Below, in pieces: positions 51,657-63,124 of a stretch of DNA of 64,000 nucleotides. Position 1 is the stretch's first letter, and each line of letters begins with the position of its first letter. The stretch lies in NCBI GenBank assembly GCA_964006375.1, contig OZ023269.1, positions 5,582,501-5,646,500 of the forward strand, given 5' to 3'. The stretch is from Tillus elongatus (lineage: Eukaryota; Arthropoda; Insecta; Coleoptera; Cleridae). The notes under the pieces were generated by a model. That model did not search any database. It had not been told where the DNA came from and was given only the letters and a program-made list of their open reading frames with translations. Position numbers and translations under genes: made by a program.

Positions 51657-53270
51657 ATGGTGTCCTTGTCTCGAAAAGGGAAGCTGCGGAAGAAGAGGAA
51701 TGCAGAAAAACGAAGGTAGTAGGGACTGAAGAATGATTCAGAACGTAGAAAGAAACTGTAAAAAAAGCAGCATAATCAGTTCAGAAAAAAGAAATACATG
51801 AAAGTTGTCACACCTATAAATAAATTCACCTAAAAAGAGAACAACGCTTGAAAAGAAGGCAGTGACGCAAACACTTACAGATCTATCGACTGAAAAAAAA
51901 GCAACTGGAAAATCAAAGGCAATTCGATAAAGAACACACTATACCATCGTCTGGTGCTTAAGCACAACACATGGAAAATATACCAACAAAAGAAACAACA
52001 CAGTGTGTTGCAAGAAGACGTTTAGCAGCAAAAAACAGGAAACACAGAAGTCGGCTGTCAAAAGAAAATGACAAAAATATAGCAAAACTAAAGACAAAAC
52101 TGAATAATTATAGAGTTAAATAACATAGACTTAAGAAAGAGAAGAAATGCAAATCCAAAAAGGTATGGAATAATTCTCCTGGTAGGTACTAAAAATCAAA
52201 CAAATTATTCCAGAAGAAAAGCGAAATGCGGAAATTGTCAGAAAGGTTTTGTTTACTGAATTTACCGAAAATATTAGTGGCATTATATATATATTTCCAT
52301 TGATCCTGCCAAAATATACAAAAGTTTATCACATTACAAAAGACACATATGAAAAAGGTACCGTTAAGTTGCAGTTTTACATTCTACGCTCTTTGAAAAA
52401 TTTCAACAACACACCACGAGGGCTTACAGCCTAAATACTATCGTACCGTGGGTGTTGATAAGGAGGAAAGAGGCAGCTTGTTAATTCTGGACTTCAAGGT
52501 TTGGAGGTTCGGAGGAGAAGGAAAGACATGTGCCGGCAAGGAATTCCACAACTTGGAAGTCCTCGGGACAAAAGAGCGGGCATAACAAGATGTTCTATGT
52601 CTGGTAACCTGGACAGTAAAATGGTGCATTCGCTCTGTTCCCCTGGTAGATCTGTTGGGGGCAGCAGGTGGGAGAACTATGGAGGAAAGCTCCTCTGAGC
52701 AGTACCCGTGCAGATATCTATAAAAGAGAGCGAGAGGTCACCAACGGCACGTCGGTGGGCAAGGGATGGCAGCCTTTGGGTGAGGGTAGGGTCACCAATG
52801 AGACGTATAAGCTCTCTTTTGAATGGAGTCACGGATAGCGAGTGTAGAAGCGGCAGCGGCACCCCAGATGTGGGAGCAGTATTCGAGGTTTGGCCTTATT
52901 TGTGAAGTACATAAGGTATAGAGATTAGCTAGTGAAAAGTATTTGCGAGCCCGGAAGAGGAAACCTATCATATGCCACTGACGAGTTTGGTACCTGAAAA
53001 TAATACTTGTCGTAGAATGTGACGTGTTTCTGATGTGTATTTTGATGATGAAGAGGTCAGTACAAAATATCAAATGTAGGTGAAACTTATTTGTTGGTGG
53101 AACTAAAAACAAAGCAAACCAGATACACTTATCCAACTGTTGCGCAGACAAATTTGGTAGGAGATGATGAACTAAAAGTGATGTTCCACCGAGTTTTCGA
53201 ATTTGACGGTCAACATGCTTTGAGGCAGACGACAGAGACACCTTATATATTAAATACGAGGAATAAATAG
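51657..53270 (+). pseudogene. Uncharacterised multicopy insect gene (KREQR/basic coiled-coil family), split by LINE-A
   Basis: An ATG at 51657 opens MVSLSRKGKLRKKRNAEKRR. After stops come KKKYMKVVTPINKFT and, one frame over, KREQRLKRRQ then RKHLQIYRLKKKQLENQRQF. Further on ARRRLAAKNRKHRSRL and NDKNIAKLKTKLNNYRVK look like a basic coiled coil. After the LINE (52403-52975), 53055-53265 encodes VGETYLLVELKTKQTRYTY and GDDELKVMFHRVFEF, resembling the C-terminal VGDxVLVxxxTKKxxxxYV...VKFL tail I associate with the same family. I recognise the layout from repeated insect genome hits, but know no function or formal name. At least six stops or shifts; the middle (several hundred codons) is missing. 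Confidence 0.5.
52403..52975 (-). mobile_element. LINE-A 3' fragment inside the KREQR-family relic
   Basis: Minus strand: LFRARKYFSLANLYTLCTSQ, IRPNLEYCSHIWGAAA, DPTLTQRLPSLAHRRAVGDL, then [20 protein letters not shown] and LSTPTVR before the family 3' sequence ending TGTTG at 52403. It is 5'-truncated, with three small disruptions. Nearest relatives in the window are at 15560 and 25415. Confidence 0.87.
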
Positions 53271-53609
53271 AAATTTTGCAATTGCCGGAAATTTGTTCGC
53301 GAAAAAAAAAATTATACTTTTAAAACAGCTGTTAAAGTTTTTGAACAAGCTTAGAATGGTTACTTGTTATAACTATTTATGTTGCTGGTTAAAACTGTTA
53401 TAGTTACTTTTATATTTTCTGCTAGAAAGAGAAATAAACAATTAGTTTTGTAGTTGTGTGTCATTCCACTAGCACTGGCCTCCTTTCCATTGCAATAAAA
53501 TCTTTATAAATAAAAAAAAATAGCTTGATCTCGGACTAATTCTATGTAGACTGCTTTAGGTAAAACCAATCATTAAAGTTGCAGCAGCAACTGAACACGT
53601 TAAAAAAAG
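53271..53609. other. Intergenic, nothing recognised
   Basis: AT-rich, no signature. Confidence 0.45.
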
Positions 53610-54285
53610 TCTGGATGTATCAAGTGCGTTATGGAAGTGAATTTTCTTAAAACGTTTTAATAGAAAATATGTCTATTTAATGCAAGTAGGAATCAATTTG
53701 CTCACCGGTATAACCTATATAGTAAGAACAATGTATCATATTTTACCAACAGAAGTTGTTTTAAAATGTACAAAAATTTTCCGAAAATAAACTTAAAACA
53801 TTACCGAGAAAACTCGTTTCCTAGCTGACGAACCTTAGGTTAATAGCAAATTGCGTTATTGAATTTTGAAGCGTTTAATAAAAATTCGCTACTAAAACGC
53901 AGTTACTGCGTCTCGATTTTTTACAAACATGCATCACATTTCGATGAAAAATGCAATAATGCAATAAGAAATGTTAAAAAAATGTAGATATCACCAACGA
54001 CTTATGGGCCATCCTGCGATTGTCAAAATAATTTTATAAGATGCAGCTCAAAACACTCTATAGGTAACGTATACAATTTTTTCTCGTATCTTGCAGAATA
54101 ACAATTATATTGAGCTTTACCGTAGAAATGCGTCACACTGTATATATGTAAACAGAAAGTAAACCCGGATAGGGATTCTAGGGGGCCTAGTTTGCGTTCA
54201 TTTAAAGAAACCTTTATATAATTCAAAAGCCGCGGTTTCCTCATTAACGAATTTTTTCTATGAAAATTAGCTAAAAATTATAGTC
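53610..54285 (-). repeat. AT-core block, short-core subtype, with 320-bp unit
   Basis: The unit lies at 53610-53915 (TCTGGATGTATCAAGTGCG ... AACGCAGTTACTGCGTC), followed by short core, the GTAGAAATGCGTCACACTG joint and the arm with terminal hairpin near 54245-54275. Organisation equals 5222-5885. Confidence 0.82.
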
Positions 54286-54329
54286 CGTTAATACGAAGCA
54301 TTGGGCCAAGGTACGACACATAGCGCTGT

Positions 54330-54690
54330 AGAATGTTCTTTCTGCACGTTGCAGCAGTCAAAAATCACCCATTTTTCCCTTGTATTGTAATCGTGCGTTA
54401 ACCAAATCTGAAGGCTTATAGTAGCGTGCGTGTTTGAGTGCCATTATGTACAAGCCAGTGATATTAAGTACATTGGTTGCCCGGTTATACACAACAAGTT
54501 AGAGGAATATTTTAGCTCCTTGTTCGATAGAGTTTTAATTATAAAGTTCTGTCTGATGCGTAGAAGAATCATGTAGGTGTAATATACCGATTTCCAACAC
54601 GATATTCCATACCTCAAGATGACATGGACCAAACTATCATAGGTCAGAAGCAAAACTATTTTACTTAAAATGCCTCGTAGAATATAAAAA
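54330..54690 (-). mobile_element. Jockey/CR1-type LINE fragment, RT C-terminal region
   Basis: Minus strand RGILSKIVLLLTYDSLVHVI then LRYGISCWKSVYYTYMILLR, IRQNFIIKTLSNKELKYSSN. The Y-SLVxxxLxYGIxxW block followed by a Q/RxxIIxxL segment is the conserved end of Jockey-group RT proteins. It differs from LINE-A. About 110 codons are readable. Confidence 0.7.
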
Positions 54691-54837
54691 TATGTAATGA
54701 AGAGATTGTTGAGAGCCTATTACACTGTTGTCCTCTCGTAGATAAGGAAGTTCACCACCCTGCTGTTAAATTCGTGCTCTCTATGAAAACTATGCACTTT
54801 TTAAAAACTCCTGATAATGGCTCTTTTTATTTTAAAA

Positions 54838-55386
54838 ACCTCAGGACGCAGCAAGTGCGTTATGGTAGTGAATTTTCATAGAAATGATCTGGCACGCAAT
54901 ATTTTATTATAACTTTTTTTCTTGTAACATAGAAATCTAAATTTTGGTGTATAGTTTAATTTTTATATCGTAAACCTACATACCAAATTTGGTTATCATA
55001 AAAATTTTATTTTTTAAGATAAAAATTTTTTTCAAATGAAAACTAAAATTTTTTCTGGAAAACCTAGTCCGATTTTTCTGATTAACGAACTTATTAAAGC
55101 CATTTACAGAAGGAAGGTACATGCCAAATTTTATTAAAATCGGCTTATTAATTTTTGAGATAAACTTGTCAAAGCCATTTACAAAAGGAAGGTACATGCC
55201 AAATTTTATTAAAATCGGCTTATTACTTTTTGAGATAATAATTTTTTTCGAATGAAAACTCAAAATTTTCCCGGAAAACCTCGTCCGATTTTCCTGACTA
55301 ACTAACTTATCCAAGCCATTTACAAAAGAAAGGTACGTGCCAAATTTTATCAAAATCGGCCAATTATTTTTTGAGTTATCGGTGTG

Positions 55387-55464
<78 letters not shown>

Positions 55465-55572
55465 ATATAACATATATAAACATATAAAAATTGAAACTGA
55501 CCGATATGGGTTCTAGGGGTCCTAAATAGGGCTCATTTGAAGAAATTTTTTCTACGCAAATTCACTAAAAGG
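54838..55572 (-). repeat. AT-core block with internal tandem repeats and (AT)n 55391-55460
   Basis: It starts CAGGACGCAGCAAGTGCG, then TAGTGAATTTTCATAGAAA (inverted-repeat end). The core holds about two and a half tandem units of the same roughly 141-bp repeat as at 7207-7620, one internally deleted (about 55155-55175), then (AT)n and the arm. The 165-codon minus-strand frame at 54976-55473 is translated repeat, not a gene. It is the inverted counterpart of 6829-7790. Confidence 0.85.
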
Positions 55573-55582
55573 AAATTACCCT

Positions 55583-56515
55583 ATGATAAACCATATTCTG
55601 AATAATATTGCTTGGCGTTCCCTGATGGAAGGTCTGGAGGTTGATCGTATGGTTGAAAAGTTATACTCTGTTGATTGCATTAAATATCATGCCCCGCTGA
55701 TGCGAATAAGAAAAAAATATCCTCCATTATTTTCTCCATCAACAATTAAGAGTGTGAAAGAAAAAAATAAATATCACAAAAAGTGGAACCTTTATAAAAA
55801 CACGGCCAATTATAGTTCCTTTAAATTGTTACGGGTTCGTTGCAAGCGGCAGATTTCTAATGATCCCGACAACTATATTAGACTGACCGAGAACTCAATT
55901 GCTTCGGACTCCAGCGGTTTTTGGCGTTATATCTCCTTAAAGAAGGGGCACCAAGGCATACTATCTACGATGACATTTGATGAAGTTTCTGCTTCATCGG
56001 CAGGGGGTATTTGCGATCTTTTTGCCCACTTTTTTAGAAGCGTTTATGAAAATAGAGATGATGCACCGTATACGGATGATACAGATGTAGGTATTGATTC
56101 GCGCTATCTATCCAGCATTTATATTACTGCAGATGAGATACTGGCTTATTTGGCAAGGCTTGATTATAAAAAGGGTGCTGGACCTGACGGATTAACGCCA
56201 TATTTTGTAAAGAGATGTGGCGGTTCTCTAGTAGAAACCCTGATATTGATTTTTAATAGATCTCTGCATTCTGGAATTTATCCTATAAAATGGCAGACTG
56301 CCTCGGGTATTCCTATACATAAGGGTGGTCCTAGGAAATTTGTTAAAAATTATCGCCTGATCAGTATCTTAGATGTATTTGGGAAATTGTTTGAATCCCT
56401 ACTATATATAAAGATCTTTGAATTTGTCAAACACAAAATTATTCCAGAGCTACATGGTTTTTATAGAGGCAGGTCGGTTGACACTTATCCACTTTGTGAA
56501 CTATAGAAAACAAGA
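55583..56515 (+). pseudogene. LINE reverse transcriptase, linker and fingers region
   Basis: A 307-codon open frame. The first 100 residues are the linker preceding the RT (HAPLMRIRKKYPPLFSP; KEKNKYHKKWNLYKN). The RT starts at YITADEILAYLARLDYKKGA then GPDGLTPYFVKRCGGSLVET, IFNRSLHSGIYPIKWQTASG, KNYRLISILDVFGKLFESLL and IIPELHGFYRGRSVDT, in the Jockey/CR1 order. Near 56480 a one-base shift replaces LIHFVNY with LCEL and a stop at 56504-56506. The palm with catalytic Asp residues is absent because piggyBac sequence starts immediately. It begins 11 bp after a block arm. The long intact frame suggests fairly recent decay. Confidence 0.85.
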
Positions 56516-57825
56516 ATCTGCTCCGAATATAAATCATTTTCAGCAACTAACTGGTCTCAGCTTATTTTTGACGATGCTATTCGTCTGGTTACAGAACAAA
56601 CAAACTTGTATGCCACCCAGGAAAAAAGAAACTTTATTCCGACAACTGAGGAGGAAATGAACATTTTTATAGCGGTAAATTTGCTCATGGGTATAAAAAA
56701 GTCTCCCTCCTTTCGCGATTACTGGTCTTCGCGTCCAGAACTACGTGATGATTTCATAGCATCAAAACTAGGCGTAAACCGTTTTGGCTCCCTGCTAACT
56801 AGCCTCCATTGCAATGACAATGCCACAATGGCAAGAAAAGGGGAGCTCGGTTTTGATCAATTGTTTAAAATCAGACCATACATTGAACTCCTAAAGAAAA
56901 ACTTCCCGAAATATTATTACCCATCAAAAGAAGTGTCAGTTGATGAAAACATAGTGAAGCTCAAAGGTCGAATAGCTTTCAAGCAATATATGCCAATGAA
57001 ATCTGTAAAAAGGGGGTTTAAAATCTGGGCGTGCGCCGATAAAGAAGGTTATCTAAGTAATTTTGAATTATATACAGGAAAGCAACAAGATAAATCTGAG
57101 AAAGGTTTAGGTGAACGGGTAGTGCTTGACATGACCAAGGGTCTTCTTTACAAGAAAACAAAATCTACGCGTGTGGAACTGTACGCGCAAACAGAAAAAA
57201 TCTTCCCACTGGATTGAAAGGCGATAATGAAATGAATCAAGGTGATTTTGATTAGGCAGTTTATAGAGACAAAGTATCTTGTGTATCAAGTGGAAGTACA
57301 AAAGAACTATTCAGGTGCTCTCTACTATACATTCTCCTACATATCAAACTAAAGTGAATAAAAGGGAGAAGATATATGGGTGGAGTTGACAAAGCTGATA
57401 TGATGAAATCTTACTACGCCATCGATCGGAAATCCCGAAAATGGTACCACCGTCTATTTTAGCATTTTCTCGATACATCAGTAGTTAACTCATATATAAT
57501 ATTCAAACGGAGGACCAAAAGTTCTATGAGCCTCAAAATTTTCCGATGTGAAGTAATACTGAGTTTGATTGGGGCTTCCGTTTCAAGAAGCTCTCATGGA
57601 AGGTCATTTTCTACTAAAAAAGTTGTATCCAGATTCAAGCCTTATGTACCAATAGATCAACGGCGTGATCAAGCAAAACATCTACCTGTGCACGGAACAT
57701 CAAGACGCTGTGCTCAGTGTGGTACGGCTGAAAAACCTCATCGAACCAGATGGAGCTGCATACAGTGTAAAGTCGGGTTGTCTTTACTGGCAGAAAGAAA
57801 CTGTTCGCTAACTTATCATCAATAA
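56516..57825 (+). pseudogene. piggyBac-type transposase, N-truncated, internally deleted
   Basis: From TNWSQLIFDDAIRLVTEQTN the piggyBac domain runs into the 56606-57217 frame: PELRDDFIASKLGVNRF, KEVSVDENIVKLKGRIAFKQ (first catalytic Asp), MPMKSVKRGFKIWACADKEG, GLGERVVLDMTKGL. Sequence then jumps to GTVRANRKNLPTGLKGDNEM in another frame, so the segment with the second Asp (DNFF) is deleted near 57150-57170. YMGGVDKADMMKSYYAIDRK (third Asp) follows at about 57374, then SVVNSYIIFKRR. The C-terminal Cys-rich domain (57700-57825, CAQCG ... WSCIQCKVGLSLL, Cys, His) is present. Usual length is about 580 residues; some 430 remain. The N-terminal 100-odd residues and the terminal repeats are missing. 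Confidence 0.88.
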
Positions 57826-58994
57826 TATAAAATATATGTAATATTTCGATTTTGTAGGTGTTCACTTGCATTGTGGTTTCATATCGAAACCACTTGCAAA
57901 AGTTAAAATAAATGTTTTTTTTTTGCAACAAAGAAGTGTACTACATCATTTTTCTACACATTAAGATGATATATACCAAATGTCATTAGAATTGGAAATA
58001 ACATTGAAATTTCTGCTTCAAAGAGTTAAATGGGGTGGGTCCTACATTCAAAACGACCGCCATGTGAATGCTGTCTTCTGAGTGGCCAAAAAAACAGTGT
58101 GGAAGCCGCCCAAGAAAAGTCAAATGTCTGTCCTGTGTGATGTCGGTAATGCAGATCCAATACTTAACAACAATTCAAAATGTGTAGTTCAAATATGCCA
58201 GTCTGTCTACTCCAACCGCCCCGTTACCTACTTTGAGGTCGAAAATTACAACGAAATAAACAATCTGCCGGATATAGATTTGTGGTTGTCATGGTAAGGT
58301 GGTATCGCATTTAGACTGTGATTGTCATGATGGTACCAAGATATTAAGAAGGTTTTAAATTGACAACTTTAATTCAAACCAAATTAGATAGCACTTAAGA
58401 ATGGTAAAATAAAATTAAGTAAATGAAAGTAAAACGTAATATAACTCTTCGCTAGACAATTAACATGGCAAAAGCAAAGCCCAGACACAATCGATGCATT
58501 TTAAGTATTTAATCAACATTCAGAAGCTTTGCTGAGACATAGCTTAACCAACTCAACTAAAAAACACAAACCGTTTATTAATTTAGTTACCAGTCTTGTA
58601 TAAAATTAGGGTAAGTATGAATGATACAATTTAGAAAAGCAACCACACAACCAGGATAATTTTCGGGAATTCGTTAACAATGTTAGTCACGTCATAACAA
58701 ATAAATGCTGATTTGAGAATTAATTAGCTTTGTTATTCGATTTTGCTTACGGAATTATACTGTAAATTTAACTACCATGCAACATCGACACAATGTTTCC
58801 GGAATACTTTGTTTAACTGTCTATAGCAAAGCTACTAATGCTATTTAAGCAAGTAAGGGCGGTCTTACACGTCCAACAGAATAAACATTATGTTTAAAAG
58901 TAACCCAAAAATATTTCTAGTTGCTTAACCTCGATAACACAGACCGGGGAAAATTTGTAAACCAATTTCGAGTTTTTCTTAACAGTTTGGAAAG
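57826..58994. other. Intergenic, unassigned short frame
   Basis: 58082-58297 is an open frame (contains VVQICQSVYSNRPVTYFEVE) without a recognised domain. No piggyBac terminal repeat or TTAA-flanked end could be identified here. Confidence 0.4.
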
Positions 58995-59091
58995 TGGTTA
59001 GTGAATTTTCTTAAAATTGAAAAAAAATTCTTCAAATGGGCGCTCATTAGGCCCCCTAGAACACATATCCGGGATCAGTTTCAATTTTGTA
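58995..59091 (+). repeat. AT-core block arm, left part of a block split by a DD41D element
   Basis: TTAGTGAATTTTC, then CAAATGGGCGCTCATTAGG and ATCCGGGATCAGTTTCAATT. The block's (AT)n and core resume at 61107. Confidence 0.85.
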
Positions 59092-59472
59092 TAGGGTGGC
59101 AAATTGAAAACGAAAAATACCGATTTGCGTGCAGAGAATTCTTTTTTTTAAGAAACGCTGAAACAACCCAATTTTAATATTGAGGGAGGCATGTTTTGAC
59201 ATAAAACTCAACTTTGTCACATCAACCCCTTAAGGGTGGTGATAACAACCCTTATATTTTAAATAGGGAATATGGGTCGAGTGTTACATCACTTGAAATC
59301 TCTTTCTTTTCTGAATTCAGCACACTAATTTTTTTTGAAAGCTTTATCAACTCGTTAATAAAATTATCACAGTTGGAGTTGCAAGAACGTATTTCATTTA
59401 TTGTAATAAGAAATGCACTAATTAGTCAATTTTTCGTTAAAAAAAACTAACTGTTCAAAAATGTTTATTTAG

Positions 59473-60548
59473 TTAAGTAAGTGTTTAAATTGTTGACCAC
59501 CAGGTTCCATGCAAAAGTGCAAATTTTATTCAAAACGAGCTCTGACATTCTGGAGCATTTGTGGAGTTATTAGACGGCAATCTTCAACAATGCGTCGTCG
59601 TAATTCTTCGAGAGACTCCGATTCTGTTGCGTAAACTCTACTCTTTAAATTTCCCCATAGAAAGAAGTCTAAAGGAGTTAAATCCGGTGATCTAGGGGGC
59701 CACTCAATAGCACCTCTACGCCCAATCCATTGCTCTGGAAACTCTCTGTTTATAACTTGCTAAAACGTTTGGAAAAATGCGGAGGAGCTTCATCTTGTTG
59801 AAACACTAATTGATTTTCTTGATAGCGATCATCATTTTCAACAATGTCAATTAGTAGAGGGTAAACGATATGTTCTAGTAACAGCAAATACATTTTGCCA
59901 CTCAAATTGCCATCAAGAAAAATTGGTCCGATTAAACGGTCTCCAAAATTGCCAGTCCAGACATTCAATTTCTGTGGAGTTTGTGTGTGGACTTCGTGAA
60001 AATTTCTTGGATTATTATCTGCCCAATAACGACAATGATGAGAATTAACTGTAGACTTTAATAAAAACATACACTCGTCTGAAAAACACATATTGAACAG
60101 AAAGTTCCCGTTATCAGCTATTCGTGCAGTCATAACTTCACAAAACTCCAGCCGCCGATTAAAATCATCTTCATTCAATTGTTGGACAAGATGATTTTTA
60201 TACGGGTGAAATTTGTGATGCTTCAATATTCTCTGAATAGGTCCCCTTTTGATGCTTGAAACAGTGGCCAATTTTCTCGTGCTCAAAGTTGGGTCTGCAG
60301 CAATTTGTCCTAAAACTTCAATCTCCGTAGTCTCATTTCTAGTCGGAAATTCACTTTCAGGATGCCGTTTTTTGTTGGCTACTGAACCACTTTGTCGAAA
60401 CTTTGCAACTAACTCCAAAATATATTTTCTGTTAACATGTCTGTTCGGATGTCGTTCATCGAACAAATTAGCGGTACGGTTGGCACAGTCATCGTTTTTG
60501 AAAAAAAAGAGTAATTATTTCAACTCTTTCTTCTACAGAATGCACCAT
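59473..60548 (-). pseudogene. DD41D mariner transposase, third family
   Basis: The family start is MVHSVEERVEIITLF at 60548, with a frameshift in a T-run before DDCANRTANLFDERHPNRHV. From 60466 a 238-codon frame gives YILELVAKFRQSGSVANKKR, LSTRKLATVSSIKRGPIQRI (HTH), FNMCFSDECMFLL (first Asp), HHCRYWADNNPRNFHEVHTQ, LVFQQDEAPPHFSKRF (second Asp; the usual Gly after it reads Glu). A frameshift near 59750 then leads to FPEQWIGRRGAIEWPPRSPD and LTPLDFFLWG (third Asp, 41 residues on) and a C-terminus with HLLN before the stop at 59473. All three acids survive but two or three frame breaks make it inactive. Confidence 0.85.
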
Positions 60549-60690
60549 TGTAAAATTAATTTTCGGTAGTACTATCAAGTATCAAACAGACTGATAAAAA
60601 GAGTAATTATTTCAACTCTTTCTTCTACAGAATGCACCATTGTAAAATTAATTTTCGGTAGTACTATCAAGTATCCAACAGACCGATAAA
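60507..60690. repeat. 92-bp tandem duplication at the transposase start
   Basis: GAGTAATTATTTCAACTCTT through AAGTATCNAACAGACNGATA is repeated with two substitutions noticed. The unit contains the first 15 codons on the minus strand plus upstream sequence, so the start codon occurs twice. Confidence 0.9.
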
Positions 60691-61100
60691 CTGAAATAAT
60701 AAACCGCATTTCTCTCATTCCGATAAGACATTGTCTGATAGTCAATTTTTTGTTCACAAACCAACAAAACATTGACTATCAGCACATTTCTTATCGGAAT
60801 GAGTGAAATGTGTTTTTGTATCTTCAACTGTGAATAATTTTTAAACGAGTTGATAAAACTTCCCAAAAAAATTGGTGCGCTGAATTCAGAAAAGAAAGAG
60901 ATTTCAAATGATGTAACTCTCGACCCATGTTCCATATTTGAAATATAAGGGTTGTTATCACCACCCTTAAGGGGTTGATGTGACAAAGTTGAGTTTCATG
61001 TCAAAACATGTCCCCTTCAATATTAAAATTGACGTGTTTCACCGTTTCTTAAAAAAAAAATCTCTGGACGCAAATCGGTCTGTTTCGTTTTCAATGCGCC

Positions 61101-61106
<6 letters not shown>

Positions 61107-61197
<91 letters not shown>

Positions 61198-62145
61198 ATG
61201 TATGTATCACACCGATAACTCAAAAAATAATCGACCGATTCTAATTAAATTTGGCGAATACGTTCCTTTTTCAAGTGCCTTGGATAAGTTCATTATCCAG
61301 GAAAATCGGCCTAGGTTTTGCCGGAAAATTTGTTTTCTTTCGAAAAGAATTCACATCCCTGGGAATAACAAAGTAAGGGCTACTAAATTTGGCACGTGGA
61401 ACCTGAAACTAATATGAGGTATGGAAAGAAGAATGTTTTACAAAGCCTGTGTCTTAGCTCCAACCGTCGTTGTCCTTCATTTTACAAAAATGTTTCCAGG
61501 AAATTCATTTCAAACAGGCCCTTTCTCTGATGCTTGGCAGTAGTCTTAGCTATAGAGTTTATCGTTTAATGGTATATAATTTTTGTCGAATTTTCGTAAA
61601 AAAATTAACAAAGTTCAATATATTCTATATTATGCAAGATACGAAAAAAATTACATACATTAATTATAGGATGTCTTGAGCTACATGTTAAAAAAATTCT
61701 ACAATCACAGGATGGCCCATAAGTCGTTGGTGATACAAATTTTCGTTTTTTTTTTTAATCAAACACGTCTTATTATTGCATTTTTGCATTTTCCATCGAA
61801 ATATAAAGCATGTTTGTAAGAAAAGAATTTCGGGACGCAGCAAGTGCATTATGGTAGCGAATTTTCATTAAATGCTTTAAATTTAAATAGCTCAATTTGC
61901 TATTAACCCATAAGGTTGACCAAGAAACCAGTTTTTTCTGGAACACTTTAAGTTTACTTTTGGAAATTTTTGTACATTTTCAAACAATAACGTTACTTTG
62001 ATGAAACATGGCACATTATTTCTACTTTATAGTTGATACTGGTAACCAAATTTGATGCCTGCTTTCTTAAAAAAACTACACATGTTGGCTATTAAATTTT
62101 TTTTAATGAAAATTCACCACCATAACGCATTTGCTGTGTCCAGAC
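61107..62145 (+). repeat. AT-core block, AT tract, core and 320-bp unit
   Basis: (AT)n to 61195, GTATCACACCGATAACTC, core with a roughly 120-bp internal deletion near 61400 compared with 12.3 kb, then the 320-bp unit at about 61831-62143 with inverted ends GGGACGCAGCAAGTGCATTA and CATAACGCATTTGCTGTGTC. It continues the arm at 58995. Confidence 0.87.
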
Positions 62146-63124
62146 TTTTTTTGTTGCATTTACCATTGCAGTAGCTCCAAATTATGATATAACTCGCAGA
62201 TTACCTCGTGTTGGCTGCGTATTATTTTTCCAATATTAGACAGGAAAAATGTATACAGGGTTGTGCATAAGTAACGTAACAAGGCCGTAACTTTTAAACC
62301 AAGAAAGACATCGGACTCAAAATTTTTTAGGATTGCATAACAGATTACTTGCAACTATTTGGTAGCATTACCAACATTTTTCAAAGTATTGGAGGGTGAC
62401 AATCTTTCAATTTTTTTAGTAGCAGCATGAGCCATGCGACCCATATTTGAAATGCGTATTTTTTAATGGTTTTAAACATTTTTATGTTACCTTCGGTAAA
62501 AACCAAAACATTCGGCTTTTCATGAAAATACATGACGTAAAATAAAGACTATTCAAGTAGTATTTTTTGTCCAAAATTCCTAATTTGTTTCTGGGGTCAT
62601 TTAAAAAGCGTTGTTTACAAGGACCGAGTTGTGATGGCCTTTTAATCAGTGCCTAACGGATCACTGCAAAACTCGATTCATCAGTTCGACAAGAAGCTTC
62701 GCTTTTGTCAAGAAGTTCAAGGGGCTCAATTTAAGCATATTCTTCATTAAAGCAAAATTTTACTATTTTCCAAAATAAATCCCATGAAAAGCGGATTCTT
62801 TTCGTTGTTACCAACGGTAGGTTAAAAACAATTAACCCTTTCACTGCTGATGCTTATCGCTTAAATAACCCGAGGGGCTGAAAGGTATTATCTCAATTCT
62901 CGGTTTTAAATTTATTCTTCTATACTTTCAGATAATGGATTAAACCATGACTACTCGAAAATGTGACCAAAAGGGCAGTGATGTTTTTTATATGTCATCA
63001 GCCTCCACCAGCGAATATGCTCATAAGAGGCTGATGACGTCAAAAGACGTCACTGCAATATTTTTCAAAAATGATTATGATGTTTATACGGTAACACTGA
63101 TATGAAACCTCATATAGAATATAT
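62146..63124. other. Intergenic with one mariner-like end motif
   Basis: ACAGGGTTGTGCATAAGTAA near 62255 after a TA resembles a Tc1/mariner terminus without a visible partner. No coding signature. Confidence 0.4.

Larger units (their letters stand above)
59092..61106 (-). mobile_element. Third DD41D family, complete element with long TIRs
   Basis: TAGGGTGGC at 59092 and GCCACCCTA ending at 61106 are flanked by TA. Terminal repeats of about 335-340 bp span 59092-59431 and 60771-61106 (AATTGAAAACGAAA, CCGATTTGCGT, GTGATAACAACCCTTATAT shared). Length is about 2015 bp. It is inserted in the (AT)n tract of a block, exactly as the 31.1-kb element. Extra features are a 92-bp tandem duplication (60507-60598 and 60599-60690) covering the transposase start, and a 33-bp inverted repeat (60713-60745 and 60771-60803). 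Confidence 0.87.

Noticed and set aside
55583..57825. A genuine RT-transposase fusion gene
   Set aside because: A stop, frame shifts and missing catalytic segments in both halves indicate accidental juxtaposition.
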